DNA of 64,000 bases from Chlorella sorokiniana (Eukaryota; Chlorophyta; Trebouxiophyceae; Chlorellales; Chlorellaceae), in contig CP084615.1 of assembly GCA_025917655.1 (NCBI GenBank), positions 434,001-498,000 on the forward strand. The letters run 5' to 3'. Below the pieces are notes generated by a model. The model did not search any database. It saw nothing but the letters and a program-made list of their open reading frames with translations, and had not been told where the DNA came from. Position numbers and translations under genes: made by a program. This document shows positions 20,970 through 31,838 of this stretch, one piece after another; the first letter of the stretch is position 1, and every line of letters begins with the position of its first letter.

Positions 20970-23578
20970 ATGAAGGTCGCGGCGTTGGAAGGGAGCTCCC
21001 CGCTGAGCGGGGCGGGGGACGCGCTGGAGGCGCAGCCAATCCTCGACGGGGCGGTGGCACGGAGTAGCGGCGCCGTTGACGACAGCCTCGAGCCCGCCAC
21101 GCTGCGGACGCGCCTGCGCAAGCTTGCGGCAGACCCGCTGGTCAAGCAGGGGGCAGTCAACCTGGCGCTCATACTGACATGGTGGGTGCGCGCAGGGCGG
21201 CCTGGCCCAACGTGCGGCAGGGTCGGGCGTTCGGCCAGGCTCTGCATGCCAGCAACCCTCTCCTGCTGCCTGCTGCTTGCCGCTGCAGGTACTTCTTCAG
21301 CACGCTGCTGAGCCTGTTCAACAAGATAGTGGTGGGCAAGGAGCACGGGCTGCTTGGGATGGGCGCCTTCCCGGTGAGCCTGCCAAGCTTGGCCCCTTCC
21401 CCCGCCGCTGCCTCTCCTTTTGTGAGCCCACCTCACCGGGCCGGTTCCCCTCCTGTGCAGCCCCCTTCCTCATGTCCAGCACACAGTTCTTCTTCCAGCA
21501 CATCATCGCCCGCACCGTGCTGGTGCTGGGCTGGGTGCGCCGCAGGTCGGACGGCAGCCAGTCGTGGCGCGACTACTTCCGAAAGGGTGGGCCCCTGCAA
21601 TCTGCATGGTGGGGGAGTTCTTGCTGTGGAAGACGCGAGTGCACTGCATACCCTGCCCTTTCTTGTGTGCTTTCAAACGCCTGCCATCATTCCAAGCTTG
21701 GCCAGTGAGGCAGCGCGACCAGGCCGCACCTCGCATCCGCGCACAATGCGGCGGCACCTGGAAGCGTGCCCCCGCTGCCCCGGCTCCACCGATGCTTGCC
21801 GTGCCGCCCTGCACCTCGCCCCTGCCCCTGCAGTGGTGCCCAACGGCGTGGCCACTGGCCTGGACATTGGCTTCTCCAACTACTCGCTGGTCTTCATCAC
21901 GCTTTCTTTCTACGTAATGTGCAAGTCCACCACACCCCTCTTCCTCCTCGTCTTTGCCATCGCCTGGGGCATCGAGAAGCCGAGCTGGTGGGGCGCCGCC
22001 CAGCCGCCTGCTGCCTCCGGGCAGCTTGCTGCGGGGGCGGGGGCTGCCAGGCTCCCTCACCTGGCAGCGGTGGCTCATCGCGTCGCTGCCGTTTACTCCG
22101 CCTCGCCCGCGCCTCTCGCAGGAGCCTGGCGGCTGTGGTTTCCGTCATCAGCGCCGGCCTGCTGCTGTTGGTGTACGGGAGACCAGGTTCCACCTGGTGG
22201 GATTCCTGCTGGTCATGGCGGCCGCCATGCTGGCGGGCCTGCGCTGGACCATCACGCAGGTCCTGCTGCAAGGCACCCCGGAGAGCGGCGGCGCGGCGCA
22301 CGGTGCGTGCACGCCGCCGTTGCCAATGAGCAGCTCAGGGACGGGGTTGAAGGGTGGTGCAGTGCAGCAGTGCGGCGGGCCAGACGCGACCGCCGCAGGC
22401 ATGTGAATGCCCTTTTGGGAGGTGCAGCAAGCCCTCGCCAGGGGCGGACGCGTGCGCGGCCCATTACGTGCGTTGCTGCCCCCTGTCCTCTCTGAGCTGA
22501 GCCCTTCTCTCGTTGCCCCTCCCATGTGATGCCGCAGGCGCCCGCAAGCACGGCGGGCCGGTGGAGGTGCTGTTCCAGCTGACCCCTGTGATGGGCATCA
22601 CGCTGCTGCTGCTCTCGCTGGGCCACGAGCGGCTGTGGGAGCGCCTGCCCGCCTCCCCCTACTTTGCCAGCGCGGGCATGACGCTGCTGTCGCTGCTCAT
22701 CATCTTTGCGGGCGCCATCATCGCCTTTGCCATGGTGGTGGCCGAGTTTGCGCTCATCGCCAACACCTCCGCCCTCACCTTCATGGTGGCAGGAACCTTC
22801 AAGGAGATTGTGACGGGTGAGGGGCCCTCCCAGTGCGCGTTTGTGTGTGTGTGAGTGTGTGGGTGTGTGTGGGGTGTGTGTGTGTGTGTGGGGGCGCGCG
22901 CGCCTGGGGTGGTCCTGGGTCCTGGCTGGGTTGTGTCAATGAGCGGGGTGTGGGAGCTCCTGCTTGATACTGCGTCCTTGCCTGGCGTCGAGGCAGGAGG
23001 CGGTGATGTGGGAGGGCGCCTTGGTACTTGCCCTTCACCGCTTGCTTGAGCCCAGGTTCCAGCGTGATGCGTTGTGCTCTCATGCGGCCCCTCTGCCTCC
23101 TTGCCTCGCTGCAGTGGCGGCCGCCGTGCTGTTCCTGGGGGAGGCGTTCACGTGGATCAACGCGCTGGGCCTGCTGGTTCTCATCCTGGGGGTGGTGCTC
23201 TTCAACTGGCTCAAGTGGAAGAAGCTGAAGGCTGAGCTGGCGGCCGACGTGGCGGTTGCCAAGCTGGACGCCGCGGAGGGCGGCGGCGGCGGCGAGCTGG
23301 AGCTGTCGCGGACGAGCAGCGCGGAGGAGCTGGCGCCGCACGGCGGCGCCAGGCCGGGTGCAGCGCTGTCGCCGGGGCTGCGGGCGGGCGGCAGCGGCGA
23401 ACATCAGGTGCTCATGCTGGGCACGCGGCAGGGTTTCCTCTTGGAGGACGAGCAGCTGCTGCGGGAAGCGAGCCCTCGAGCGCACTCGCTCGCGCGCGGC
23501 TGGCGGCCGGCCAGGGCGCGCAGCCGCAGCGGCAGCCCGACGCAGGCTGCCACGGCGGCAGACGCGCATGACGCCTGA
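20970..23578 (+). CDS. SLC35/TPT-type sugar-phosphate or nucleotide-sugar transporter
   Basis: Drug/metabolite-superfamily carrier of the triose-phosphate-translocator branch, closest in pattern to SLC35C2 and plant At1g06470-like proteins. Exons give about ten helices: LALILTWYFFSTLLSLFNKI, VATGLDIGFSNYSLVFITLS, SFYVMCKSTTPLFLLVFAIA, VVSVISAGLLLLVYG, FLLVMAAAMLAGLRWTITQV, LTPVMGITLLLLSLG, IIAFAMVVAEFALIANTSAL and a last helix ending FNWLKWKK. A long Ser/Gly-rich soluble tail follows to the stop at 23576-23578. The KSTTPLF motif is typical of the family. Frame is kept only if one G is added to the G3 run at 22177-22179 (VYG then ETRFHLVGF). The start is the ATG at 20970. Substrate and compartment (Golgi or plastid) are not determined. 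Confidence 0.88.
22840..22901 (+). repeat. (GT)n-rich tract just after a 5' splice site
   Basis: Imperfect GT/GGTGTG microsatellite at the start of an intron of the SLC35-like gene, directly after the exon ending FKEIVT. Confidence 0.85.
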
Positions 23579-24113
23579 ACTCCACACTGCCGCACTGCTG
23601 TTCTTTGCTGCCCTGTTGTATCCATCCGTAGAGCCTCTGCCGCTTTTCTGCTGTGCTGCATGCCGGGCCGGGCACACCGACTGCTTTCTGCTCCGTGCTG
23701 TTGTTTTCCTGTGCTGCCAGAGAGAATTTGTATTGAGAGGAGCGAGTGTAAGAGTATAACACGCTGGGCAAGCACTGCGCACTTCAGAGTTCGGCCCTGT
23801 TCTCAGGAACCCACAGCAGACTTCCGCTGCTGATGGCGGACTTCAGTACCTGGACTGTGATTGGGGGGCTCGGTCACACACATCCTCATGCAATGAGCTC
23901 TCGATCCACCATAACTAGGCATTCAATGGGTCAGGGTCGTTCAGCTCTGAGCCTGCCTGTACTTCCGGTGCTCCTGCCCACCTCCCGCGGTCTTGGGCAG
24001 CCTTTCCATTTCGTTGCGCAGCTCAATTTCGGAAAGGCATATCCGTTAAACCAACGATTGAGCACTTGCTGCAACACAGCGGCAGGAAGCTCCCTGCAAC
24101 GGGCAGCGCTTCC
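23579..24113. other. Intergenic region, SLC35-like / PHT4
   Basis: 3' UTR of the upstream transporter with its TGTAA, then the presumed promoter of the PHT4-like gene. No coding or repeat feature is seen. Confidence 0.4.
23747..23751 (+). terminator. TGTAA poly(A) signal, SLC35-like gene
   Basis: TGTAA about 170 bases after the stop codon in sense orientation. Confidence 0.5.
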
Positions 24114-27100
24114 ATGCTATTGACAGGCAGCCTCACTGCAAGGAGATCGTGCAGCAGAAGTTGCGCGCCGCACTCGCCACATCGCCCGCTTCGCCGCCCC
24201 GCCATGGCGGCCAGTGGCAGCGGGTCGCCCGTGGCGGGCGCCAGCCGCCCAACCTCCCTCTGTCGGCAATGAACTGGCGCAACCCCGCCCTGTTCCTGAG
24301 CCAATCAGCCGCAGGTGGGAATGCCTAGCGTAGGGCAGCTGCTGGATGCTGCTGGATGCAGGTTGCAACCCCTTCGCGCTGGTACGCCGCTGCACTCGTG
24401 CCGCAAGACTCCACTTGCCCAGTCCACCTTAATGGCTGGCCCTCCCCTTGCCGCTCCAGGCGCCAAGGCGTGCTACATGCAGCTGGCAGGCATTGGTCGC
24501 GGCGGCCGCGCGCAGGCACACGCCCATGACTCAAACGACGAAGAGAGCGACACAGCGGCGCTTGTCGACGGCCTGGCGCCGCCGCCCAAGCGCAACACGC
24601 GGTGGCAGCTGCTGGTGGGCGGCAGCGGCTGCCTCGCCTGCTTGGGGGGCCGCTGCATGCTGAGCTTGCGCCAGCCCCTGTGGGGCCACATATGATGGTC
24701 GCCCACGTGCACCTGTTCACACCCCTCCGCCTTTTTGTGACTGCACCCCGCGTCCCGCGCCGCTGCCGTACCCGTCCCAGGTGGCCCTGGCGGCCCTCAG
24801 CGTGGCCATCTGCTACGCAGACCGCTCCAACATCTCAACGGCCATCATCCCCATGGTGGGTTCGCACTGTTGGCCAGGCACTCCCAGCTGCTGCGGGCCC
24901 GCCCACAGAATCTTCTCGCCATGTGCTGCGCGCTGGCTGCGCGGCCAGCCTTCCTGGCTTGCTCCCCACGTGTGCCATGCCTGCATGCCTGCAGGGTGAG
25001 CAGTACGGGTGGGATACGTCCCGCCAGGGCATCATCCTCTCCATGTTCTTCTTGGGCTACCTCTGCACCCAGCTGCTGGGAGGTGGGTGTGCCTGCACAG
25101 CCGCCCTGGCTGGGGGAGGTGGTACTGCCCGGCGCGTGTTTGCAACCAGCTGCTGGGAGGTGGGTGCGCCTGCACAGCCGCCCTGGCTGGGGGAGGTGGT
25201 ACGGCCTGCACCCACGCCTGCACCCAGCTGCTGGGAGGTGGGTGTGCCTGCACAGCCGCCCTGGCTGGGGGAGGTGGTACTGCCCGGCGCGTGTTTGCAA
25301 CCAGCTGCTGGGAGGTGGGTGCGCCTGCACAGCCGCCCTGGCTGGGGGAGGTGGTACGGCCTGCACCCACGCCTGCACCCAGCTGCTGGGAGGTGGGTGC
25401 GCCTGCACAGCCGCCCTGGCTGGGGGAGGTGGTACTGCCCGGCACATGTTTGCAACCAGCTGCTGGGAAGTGTGCCGCATGCTGCAGGCCTGGTCCTGCC
25501 AGCCTGGGCCGTGCTGCCAGGCTGGGGCCACGTTGTCAGCCGGCTGGGGGCAGGGTGGATGCCAGGGTGGCGGCGCCTGCATGCGGCACGTCTTCCACTG
25601 AGACCCCGCCCCACTTGTTTGAGACAAGGAACGTGCAGCGGCGCTTGTAAGAGCTGCCTTTCCTCCATGCCCCCCCCCCGCAGGCGCCCTGGCGGACCGG
25701 TATGGCGGCAAGGGGGTGCTGACGGCGGGCGTGGCGGCGTGGTCGATCTGCACCATCCTGACCCCCCAGCCGCCGCCCTCGGCATCCCCGCCCTTATTGG
25801 AATGCGGTGTGGTCCCCTGCGAGCCGCGCTGGCCTGTCGCGCACGCTACGCTGCCCTGCCCTGCCTTTGATGCTCTCAGACGGTGCTGCCTGCTGTGTGA
25901 AGCAGGTTGTTATTACTGCTGCAGCCTCACCTTTGACCCGCCCATGCCCATGTTACTGCCTCCTCTGCAGCATTGCCATGGGTCTGGGCGAGGGCGTGGC
26001 CTTCCCAGCCGTGCACGCCATCATCGCCCGCAACGTGCCCCAGCCGCAGCAGTCCACCGCGGTGGGGATCGTCACCGCAGCCAGCTACGCCGGCACGGCG
26101 GCCGCCTTTGGCCTCGCCCCCACCATCATTGAGGATCTCGGCTGGCCGGTGGGCGGGCAGCGGCAGCTGGGAGGCGGCTGGGCAGGAGGCACGAGGTTCA
26201 CAACCTTCCCTGCTGGCTGTTGCGCAGTGCATCTTGCCCAGCCCCCAGCCCCCTGATGCAGGGCTGCTTATGCTGCAGCCGCCACCAAGGTTTCTGGGCC
26301 GCCCGCCCTTGTCCCTGGCTGCAGGCAGTGTTCTATATCTTTGGCGCCTCTGCCGTCCTCTGGCTGCCCTTCTGGCTGCCGCAGAAGATGGAGGGCGGCA
26401 CTGGCGGCGGCGGCGGCAAGGGCTTCAGCATCCGTGCCCTCTTTTCCACCCCTGAGGCCGGCGAGGCCAGCCAAAGCCTAAACCCCGAGCGGGGCGGCAT
26501 GCAGAGCCCCGCCGCCGGCTCGCAGCTGGGATCAGCCCAGGACCTGGCGGCAGAGGGGCGCCGCTTGCGCTCGCAGCAGTCGCTGCCCGACGACGGTGAG
26601 CGGCGAGGAGGGCCTGCGCCCTGTGCTCGTGCTTCCAGGTCTTGTGAACTTGCCAGCGCTCCCCCTTGAGGCGATGCGCTTGCCTCCATTTCCTACTTCA
26701 CTATGTACTCAGACATGCCCCTCCCCCTCCTTCATTCGTGGCCAGTGCTTAGCGACGCAGGCACAGAGTGGAGCGACGGCGTGGCGGTCGCGCACCGCGT
26801 GCAGCAGCAGCGCAACGGCGTGGGCTTTGCGGCACTCATTCGGCGGCGCGAGGTCTGGGCCATCTGTGCCGCGCAGTACACAGGTGCGCTGGCGGTGGGC
26901 TGGCCTAGCTGCTGTGTTGCAGCGAGCGAGGCCGCGGGCCGGCTTTGCACGCCCGCCACTGGCATGGGATCGCTCCACAGTTGCCCAAGTTTTCCGCGAC
27001 TAGACCTCACACGCGCCTTTTCGCTGTGACCCGCGCGCCGGCCAAGCCCAGGCTCTGCCATGCATTCCCCACACACCCCCAGCCCGTCCACCCTCTCGCA

Positions 27101-28056
27101 CCGGCCACTTACACTCAGCAAGCTCAGGTCGCCCCCTGTTGCCCCTGCCCCCGGCAGGCAGCTGGGGCTTCTACGGCCTGCTCAACTGGCTGCCCTCCTT
27201 CTTCAAGGACGCTTACCACGTGGAGATTGCGCAGCTGGCCTCCTTCACCCTGCTGCCCTACGTGGTGCAGGGCAGCGTGGGGCCGCCTCGGGTGCGCTGC
27301 CGCGGCCTGTGCTGCGAGGGCGGTGCGGGGGAGGGAAGGGGGGCCCGCCTCGGGTGCGCTCTCACGGTCTGTGTCGTGAGGGTGGCACAGAGGGGGGCGG
27401 CTGGCTGCCAAGAGACGCTGATTGTTTTGGTGGTTGGTGGCGATGGCTTCCTTTGCCTCCCGCAGCTTCAACAGAGGGCACTTGGCTGCTGGGGGAGAGT
27501 GGGTAGGGGGATGGCAGGGCCAAGCCTCGCTGTGGGCGGCCCGGGACGGTTTATGCCGCCCCACCACACACATAAACAAGCATTATCCGTCGTTTGCCGA
27601 ATCGGGTTGTGGTTTGTGCACCCCCTGGCAGGCGTGATTGCCGACAAGCTGCTGTCGCGCGGCTGGCCTGTGAAGCGCGTGCGGCGCGTGCTGCAGAGCG
27701 TGGGCATGCTGGGCCCCGCAGCCTGCATGGTCGCCGCCGCCTCGCCGCTCACAGACGGCAACCCCTCCGCCGCCTCGGCTTGGATCACTGTGGGGCTGGG
27801 GCTGAACGCGCTGACCCTGGGAGCGGTCAGCGTGAGCCACCTGGACATCGCGCCGAAGCACGCGGGCGTCGTGTTTGGCGCGGGCAACACCTCCGCCACC
27901 GTCGCCGGGCTGCTGGCGGTGCCCGTCACCGGCTTTGTGCTGCAGGCCACGGGCTCCTGGCCCCTCGTGTTTGGCATCACCGCCGCGCACTACGTGGCAG
28001 GCGCAGCCCTCTTTGCGTGGTGGGTGGGCGACCGACCGCTGGCGGAGGACGGCTGA
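24114..28056 (+). CDS. PHT4: PHT4/SLC17-family anion (phosphate) transporter, probably plastid
   Basis: Major-facilitator carrier of the SLC17/PHT4 group, which moves phosphate or organic anions across plastid or Golgi membranes. Recognisable helices are VALAALSVAICYADRSNIST, SMFFLGYLCTQLLGGALADR, MGLGEGVAFPAVHAIIARNV, AVFYIFGASAVLWLPFWLP, GSWGFYGLLNWLPSFFKDAY, LLSRGWPVKRVRRVLQSVGM and VFGAGNTSATVAGLLAVPVT. A long acidic/Ser loop separates helices 6 and 7. A candidate first exon at 24114 (MLLTGSLTARRSCSRSC) joins in phase to the exon near 24470 and resembles a transit peptide. The C6 run at 25772-25777 needs one base corrected (ILTP to AAALGIPALI). The junction before WFVHPLAGVIADK near 27600 is not resolved. 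The intron after QLLG carries a minisatellite. Confidence 0.88.
25069..25468 (+). repeat. Intronic minisatellite (77/78-bp units) that repeats a 5' splice site
   Basis: Copies of the core CCAGCTGCTGGGA start at 25069, 25146, 25224, 25301, 25379 and 25456, so spacings alternate 77 and 78 bases. Two spacer types alternate, giving a roughly 155-base higher-order unit. The first core is the last bases of a PHT4 exon (coding TQLLG) and its donor GGAG|GTGGGT; the following copies repeat that exon end and donor. The sixth copy has changed the donor to GGAAGTGTG. Confidence 0.9.
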
Positions 28057-29706
28057 GCCCCCCGCCACCCCCACCCCCTTCGGCCCCCCTCTCGCGGCCT
28101 GTTTCGGCCCTCCTCCCCTGCGCTTCTTTGACCAGCCCCTGCTTCCTCTTCTTGCCACTGCCGTGACCCCCTTCCATGCGCTCCGAAGGTGCCCTCAGTT
28201 TTGCTCTGTGATTTTGCACAAACTCCAGAGCCGAAAACCGCAGGCACAGCGGTGGAGTCACTGCTCCCAAGGGCTGGGCTGCGCAGCGGCGGCCGGCCCG
28301 TCGCCGCCCCTTGTCGGGCTGCAGCAGTCGGAGCGGGTCGTCAGGGAGGGGGAAGTGTGAGATGTACGTGCGGCGTACCGCCTCCAAGTCCCCATCCAGA
28401 TAGATGGCCCCCATCACCGCCTCGAACATCTCCGCCAGCTGCACAGAGGCAAGGGCAGGAGGCAGGGGGGGCAAACTAGTTGGTCATCATTGGAGTACGG
28501 GCGACAGGGTGCGGGGCAGAGGCGAGTGGGCGGAGGCGCCCCACTCTGCAACTGATGCCTGCCTGTGACATGGGCTGGCAGCGTTCAGCCGCACCATGCC
28601 TCACGCAGGCGGCAAGCCGTGTCGCTGGAGCCGCAGCACACGCAGCCAGGGAGCGCTGCCTTGGCCGCAGCTGGAGCGCGCACAGCCACCCGCGGGTGCA
28701 GCCGCCCTCCTGCCGCCCCGCACCCACCATGTTGCTGGAGGCCTTGCCCTCGCTCTGCACACGCACGCTCTTGCCCAGCACCAGGTACGGCGGCAGGCCC
28801 AGGTGGCGGGCGTACTTCTCACACACGGCCCGCCCGATGAGCGCCTTGCGCACCTCGCTGCACGGCGGCGGGGCGGAGCGTCGGGGGCAGGCGGGGGCCG
28901 AGGAGTTGCTTGATTGAACAGTTTAGGAATGGGCACAGCAGGCAAGACTGGCAGTGGGCATGGCTGCAGGGAGAGCTGGGGAGTCGTGGGAGCAGCTGCG
29001 GCGGCAGACAGCTGCTGGTGCCTCGCCAGCTCCCCTTGCGGCTTGCCCACACATATCATGCGGCATTGCAGAGTATCAGCGCCCTTCGCTCACAAATAAC
29101 AAACAATCACATAGGCTTGCCTCCACACTGAAACAACAGGCGGCACCGGTCGCACCTCAGCTTGCCGATGGGCACATAGCCCAGCTTGGCCGCCACCTCC
29201 TCTGCCACCACCAGGTACAGGGCTGCGTCGCCGATCCAGGCCATGATGCCGTTGTGGGTGGTGGAGGCCGCCGAGGAGTGGATGAGGGCCAGGCGCAGCA
29301 GCCACAGGTTGTGGAAGCGGTAGCCCAGCGCTGCCTGCAGCGCCTGCACCTGCTCCCGGCTGGCCTCCGTCGGCTGGTCTGCCGGCAGGTCGTTCCACAC
29401 TATGTTCTTGGCGGTCTGCGTGAGCTTCTCTGCCAGCATGCGGCGGTCGGTGAGGGGGCCCCACACCGCTGCGCTGCCGCCGCCGCTGCCGTCGCTGGCG
29501 GCGGGTAGCGGCGGGGCCGCGCCCGCCGCGCTGCCCCAGACACGCTGCTGCTGATGTTTCCTCTCTCTACTTCTTCGAGACGCCGCGCAGACGCACGGGA
29601 TTGGCGCTCGCCCGGCTGCTCTTCTATATGGTTGCGCCGCCCAGTTTGCGCTGCAGCAAGACCGCAAGAGCTGCGACACGAGCGACATTGTGATAGTTTT
29701 GAACAT
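27977..29706 (-). CDS. RNase III-domain protein, plastid-targeted, catalytic Glu residues replaced
   Basis: The ATG at 29704-29706 opens a basic leader with a likely cleavage near VCAAS, as in a plastid transit peptide. A single RNase III domain follows: LGYRFHNLWLLRLALIHSSA, then the signature region NGIMAWIGDAALYLVVAEEV, VRKALIGRAVCEKYARHLGL, PPYLVLGKSV and LAEMFEAVMGAIYLDGDLEA. The usual signature ERLEFLGD reads GIMAWIGD here, so both Glu positions of that motif are lost while the Asp is kept; the later Asp/Glu pair reads E and E. No dsRNA-binding domain is visible. This resembles plant RNC1-type or mini-III proteins, so RNA binding or altered cleavage is possible. The C-terminal end is uncertain: the open frame runs to 27977, overlapping the end of PHT4 on the other strand. 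Confidence 0.75.
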
Positions 29707-29845
29707 GTAACTGCTTGCGGCGTTTGGCGTTCATGCATGCATGGCGAACCGGTGGCACAGCAGGGCGGTGCCAGGCGCCACCGCCAGCACACCCTCCCGT
29801 ATCCCTCACAGTTCACCCTCTCTGCCTCACAGCTGGGAAAAGCAG

Positions 29846-29850
29846 TTACA
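29846..29850 (-). terminator. TGTAA poly(A) signal, CPBP protease gene
   Basis: Minus-strand TGTAA (TTACA on plus) about 95 bases beyond the CPBP protease stop codon. Confidence 0.5.
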
Positions 29851-29943
29851 TGCGGCACTCGATGAGGCAATTAAATACACTGCGGCCAAAGAATGGCGCG
29901 CGAAGGCATGGCAAGCTTGGACAGGTGCGGCGCGGCAGCAGCC

Positions 29944-31449
29944 TCAGCCGCCCGCCCGCCCCGTCAGCAGCTGCACCAGCAGGCACACGTTCCACAGGCT
30001 GTGCAGCGCGATGGGGGCCAGCAGGTTGCGGGTGTAGGCGTAGGCGGCGCCAAACACGCAGCCCAGCAGGAGCAGGGGCAGCAGGCCGTCCCGTGAGAAG
30101 TGCACCAGCGCAAAGATGAGGGCGGTGGCGCCCACGGCGGCCCAGCGCGGCAGGTACTTGGCCAGCGAGGGCAGCAGGAAGCCTCGGAACATGAGCTCCT
30201 CCCAGATAGGGGCACACACCGCCAGCACGCCGAACCACAGCGCCTGCGTGGCCCACCCGCTGCTGCCCAGGATCTGGTCGGCGGTTGTGCTGCGGCAGGC
30301 GGGGGGGGACACAGGCACCAAAACGGGTCGCCTCGCAGCAGGCCGGGCCACCGCAGCAGCGCCGCCGCCGTCGATGCGGCAAACCATAGACCCAGGAGCA
30401 CGGAGATGAGCATAGGCGAGAAGGCAGCCAGCACAGCTGCCGCAGGCGTGGTGGACGTGGCAGCATGACGCCGAGCATGTCATACCCCCCCCCGGCCACA
30501 CCCCACCCACCCACCCACACTCGCACACCTGGCCCCCGCCTCCTCCGCCGCCGCCAGCACCGCCACCATTCGCTTGTAGACCCAGTCGATGGCGGGGAAG
30601 GTGACGACGCCGGCTGCCACCGCCGCCAGCCAGGCGCGCAGCGGGCGCAGCGGCGCGGCAAACAGGCCCAGCCGGCGGGGGTGGTACCCGGCCAGCCCGC
30701 GGCGCAGCAGCAGCACGGTGGCCGCCACCTGCAGGGTGTCCAGCAGCAGGTGGCGCACCACCTGCACCCAGGCCGCGCTGGGCGGCGGCGGCGGCGGAGC
30801 CGGCGCTGCGCGCCGCCGCCGCCGCCTCGATGCCCGCCCAGCGCATCAGGCTGGGGACCAGGGTGTTGGCGGCTGCCCAGAAGCAGCACAGCCACAGCAC
30901 CATAAGGGTGATCGTGGTGTTCAGCGCCCAAGGCACCTCGGGCAGCTGCCACTGCGGCGGCCACCACTGCAGCTGCGGCGACCGCGGCTCTCGCTGAGCG
31001 GCGGGGCCCCCTGCCGGCGCCTCCTGCTGCCCCGCTGCGGGCTGCGACTGGCTGCCAACTTGCTGCCGGTCGCCCACCCCGTCCGCCGCGTGCTGCGCAG
31101 GCTGCCAGCCTGCTGCATCTTCGGCGCTGCTGCTGCTGCTGCTAGGCTCGCGGTCGCCCGGCGTGCTGACGTACAGGCCACCGCTCGCGACATCGCCGTC
31201 GTCGGGGCCACCGCCAGGGCCCTCGTGTGCTAGCCTCCGCGCACGTTGCTGCCGCCCTGGCCGCTCGCAACCTGCAGCAGTGCAAGTGGCCCGCAAAGAA
31301 GCAGGAGCGTCCGCTCACAAACCATGCCTGAGCACAAAAAAGACTGCTGTGCTGGCAGCGGAGGCGGCGGCGGCGGCGGTGCCGCTCGCAGCAACCTGCA
31401 ACAGGCGCCTGGAGGTCCAAACGCCGACGCCGCGTGTGGTTGTGATCAT
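29944..31449 (-). CDS. CPBP-family (CAAX-like) intramembrane metalloprotease
   Basis: Membrane metalloprotease-like protein of the CPBP/Abi family. The C-terminal exon shows all three family motifs in order: APIWEELMFRGFLLP (EExxxR), ALIFALVHF (FxxxH) and APIALHSLWN (HxxxN). Earlier exons carry further helices (NTTITLMVLWLCCFWAA, VRHLLLDTLQVAATVLLLRR, VTFPAIDWVYKRMVAVL). A candidate first exon from the ATG at 31447-31449 (MITTTRGVGVWTSRRLLQVA) is transit-peptide-like and joins in phase to the next exon near 31265. The stop is at 29944-29946. The junction around 30290-30310, next to a G10 run, is unclear and may hold an indel. Plant relatives sit in plastid membranes; that location is inferred here. 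Confidence 0.85.
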
Positions 31450-31838
31450 GATGTGCGGGTTGTCGTAGACTTCTAGCGGCTTTGGCTTGCAGCAGGGCTT
31501 CCCGTTTGCCGATGCTCAGGATGGGCGTGGCCCCGCTGAAATTCACGGTACATACGAGCATTGTCGTTCATACGACCTGCTTGACGGCGCGCACAGCCGG
31601 CTCCTATCATCTTCGCTGACACCGACTTTCCACCCCGCCCAGCGGCCCAACAGCAGCCATCCATCCATCACCAAATCAGCTGCAGACCCTTCATTGATAT
31701 CCAGCTGGTGTATGGATAGAATTCACAGCTCATGTGAGCATATCTTCATCCCATGGCCCCATGTTTCCAAGTTGATTCGGCAAGGCTGGGCTGTTGCCGT
31801 CGCGCAGCGCTATCCCGACGTGCCACCCTCTGTCCCGC
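31450..31838. other. Intergenic region upstream of the CPBP protease
   Basis: Promoter side of the CPBP gene and possible 3' UTR of the MIF4G-GYF gene. No coding signal is seen. Confidence 0.35.

Noticed and set aside
25069-25468. CRISPR-like array
   Set aside because: The units are near-identical throughout, without unique spacers, and the repeat is part of a eukaryotic intron.
24602-25870. A 422-codon open frame with CWEVGAPAQPPWLGEVV-type peptide repeats
   Set aside because: It is read-through of PHT4 exons into the intronic minisatellite in another frame. The peptide repeat only mirrors the 77/78-base DNA unit, and both strands are open because the unit is GC-rich.
29846-30967. A 373-codon minus-strand open frame next to the CPBP gene
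   Set aside because: It is a shifted frame of the CPBP exons; the metalloprotease motifs are read in the other frame.
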